From Candidatus Krumholzibacteriia bacterium (GTDB lineage: Bacteria > Krumholzibacteriota > Krumholzibacteriia > LZORAL124-64-63), in assembly GCA_028718575.1 (NCBI GenBank), contig JAQULN010000156.1, positions 1-6,806 of the forward strand: a DNA stretch of 6,806 bases, read 5' to 3'. This document shows positions 5,782 through 6,806 of this stretch, in pieces. The notes below the pieces were generated by a model. The model searched no databases and was not told the DNA's origin. It saw nothing but the letters and a program-made list of their open reading frames with translations. Within the stretch, counting starts at the first letter, position 1. Every line of letters starts with the position of its first letter. A program made the translations under genes and the position numbers.

Positions 5782-6468
5782 GTGAATCCATCGCCGAACG
5801 ACTACGAAGCTGGCCAGCGACACGGTTCAGGCTCCCTGCGCGATATGCGGGATGAAGATCTGATCGTACTGGTACAACGCGGCCAGCGGCGGGCTTTCGA
5901 CGAGGTCGTTGCGCGCTACAAAGGACGCCTGTATTCGTTCGTATTGCGCATGGTCAAGGATCCGTCGCTGGCTGAAGAACTGACCCAGGAGACCCTCATC
6001 CGCGTGTACTTGCACGCGGACAAGTACCGGGAGATCGCTCGTTTTTCGACCTGGGTGTTCACGATCGCCACGAACCTCGTTCGCAACCGGATGCGCCAAC
6101 AATCGCGCATGCCCCGGCTGTTGGTTTTGAACCCGGCGCCGGAGGACGACGAAATACCGCTGGATCCCCCGGACTTGCAGGCCGACCCCAGCCGCGATCT
6201 CGAAGGGGAGGAACTCGGCCGGCTCATCAACGAGGCGACGGCGAAGATCCCGGAGCGCTATCGAGTGCCGTTCCTGCTGCGCGAGGTCGACCAGCTCTCC
6301 TACGAGGAGATTCAGCAGGTGACCGGCCTGAAGCTCGGCACGGTGCGATCTCGCATCAATCGAGCCCGCACGCGGTTCCGGCAAAATATCAAGCCCCTAC
6401 TGCGCAACGAGACCCTGCTCGCGGAACTTGAACGGATCGAGGCCCGCGCCCAGGCCGAAGAAGATTGA
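5782..6468 (+). CDS. ECF (RpoE-like) RNA polymerase sigma factor
   Basis: This group 4 sigma-70 factor directs RNA polymerase to a small set of promoters, usually in response to an envelope or oxidative signal. The 228-residue product has sigma region 2 at about residues 24-108, including AFDEVVARYKGRLYSFVLRM, DPSLAEELTQET and the promoter-melting helix FSTWVFTIATNLVRNRMR. Region 4 spans about 145-202, with the -35-recognition helix-turn-helix LSYEEIQQVTGLKLGTVRSR. As in other ECF factors, regions 1.1 and 3 are absent. The linker at about 111-142 is acidic and proline-rich. There are about 20 extra residues at the N-terminus and a charged C-terminal tail of about 25. The GTG start has AAGGAG 7 bases upstream; the internal ATG at 5845 would remove the extension but has no SD. 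A zinc-finger anti-sigma gene follows after 23 bases, confirming the class. The regulon cannot be read from the sequence. Confidence 0.93.
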   Translation: MNPSPNDYEAGQRHGSGSLRDMRDEDLIVLVQRGQRRAFDEVVARYKGRLYSFVLRMVKDPSLAEELTQETLIRVYLHADKYREIARFSTWVFTIATNLVRNRMRQQSRMPRLLVLNPAPEDDEIPLDPPDLQADPSRDLEGEELGRLINEATAKIPERYRVPFLLREVDQLSYEEIQQVTGLKLGTVRSRINRARTRFRQNIKPLLRNETLLAELERIEARAQAEED

Positions 6469-6491
6469 TCTTACGATGGAGGCAGCCTGCG

Positions 6492-6806
6492 ATGAAGTGC
6501 AACAAGGTCCAGGAGTGGATCAGCCTGGAAATGGATGACCGGCTGGCGCCGCAGCACGTACCGCTTTTACAGCAACATCTGGCCGAATGCGCCGCGTGCC
6601 GCATGTACAGAGAAGAATTGCGGATCGGACAACGGATGTTGCACGCGACCGAACCGAAACTGTCCGCGAATTTCGATTGGAAGTTGCAGCTGCGCCTCAA
6701 CCATGTCATGCGCGAGGCCGCGCGTGACGCGAGTTACCCGTGGCAACGGTCCGTGTTCGGTTGGCGTCGCTGGCTGGCGCGGGCGGGTGTTTCGGCGACC
6801 GTCGGG
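6492..6806 (+). CDS. Zinc-finger (ZAS/zf-HC2) anti-sigma factor, 3' end outside the window
   Basis: The first 105 residues are visible. The motif His29-x3-Cys33-x2-Cys36, with Cys3 as a likely fourth ligand, is the zinc site of ZAS-type anti-sigma factors, which bind and hold the cognate ECF sigma factor until a signal arrives. The Cys3-to-His29 spacing of 26 residues equals that of Streptomyces RsrA (Cys11, His37, Cys41, Cys44). The helix after the zinc site (CRMYREELRIGQRML) fits the sigma-binding fold. At the window edge, FGWRRWLARAGVSATVG may be the start of a transmembrane helix, which would make it a membrane-anchored sensor, but this is not visible. GGAGG at 6478-6482 lies 9 bases before the ATG. 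The gene follows the sigma factor by 23 bases and is surely co-transcribed. The frame has no stop up to the last base. Confidence 0.88.
   Translation, partial: MKCNKVQEWISLEMDDRLAPQHVPLLQQHLAECAACRMYREELRIGQRMLHATEPKLSANFDWKLQLRLNHVMREAARDASYPWQRSVFGWRRWLARAGVSATVG

Overview
The window looks like chromosomal DNA from a GC-rich bacterium. All recognisable genes lie on the + strand, tightly packed, with clear Shine-Dalgarno (SD) sequences and several GTG starts. It begins inside the type II fatty acid synthesis cluster (fabG, truncated by the window edge, then acpP and fabF) and runs into rnc (RNase III). The order fabG-acpP-fabF-rnc differs from the enterobacterial acpP-fabF-pabC order. It fits several other lineages, such as former Deltaproteobacteria, Acidobacteria or Nitrospirota. 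I cannot name the organism from the sequence alone.

Layout. 2-682: 3' part of fabG (3-oxoacyl-ACP reductase). 709-951: acpP (acyl carrier protein). 952-1061: a 110-base gap holding a strong hairpin and two near-identical direct repeats that can compete for the same complementary strand. 1062-2300: fabF (KAS II). 2306-3118: rnc, five bases after fabF. 3158-4954: an exported tetratricopeptide-repeat (TPR) protein of 598 aa. 4944-5696: an exported, tryptophan-rich protein of unknown family that overlaps the TPR gene by 11 bases. 5697-5781: a regulatory gap with a candidate ECF-type promoter and an imperfect palindrome. 5782-6468: an ECF (RpoE-like) sigma factor. 6492-6806: the start of a zinc-finger (ZAS/zf-HC2) anti-sigma factor, cut by the window end.

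How the parts work together. FabG, AcpP and FabF perform the reduction, carrier and elongation-condensation steps of fatty acid synthesis. RNase III is probably expressed from the same transcript by translational coupling. The TPR protein and its overlapping partner are both predicted to be exported and are probably co-translated, which suggests a shared envelope role. The sigma/anti-sigma pair is a standard signalling module, with a candidate promoter that resembles known ECF targets. The least described parts are the TPR/Trp-rich exported pair, the acpP-fabF switch-like leader, and the control region of the sigma factor. No RNA genes, insertion sequences, CRISPR arrays or phage genes were seen.
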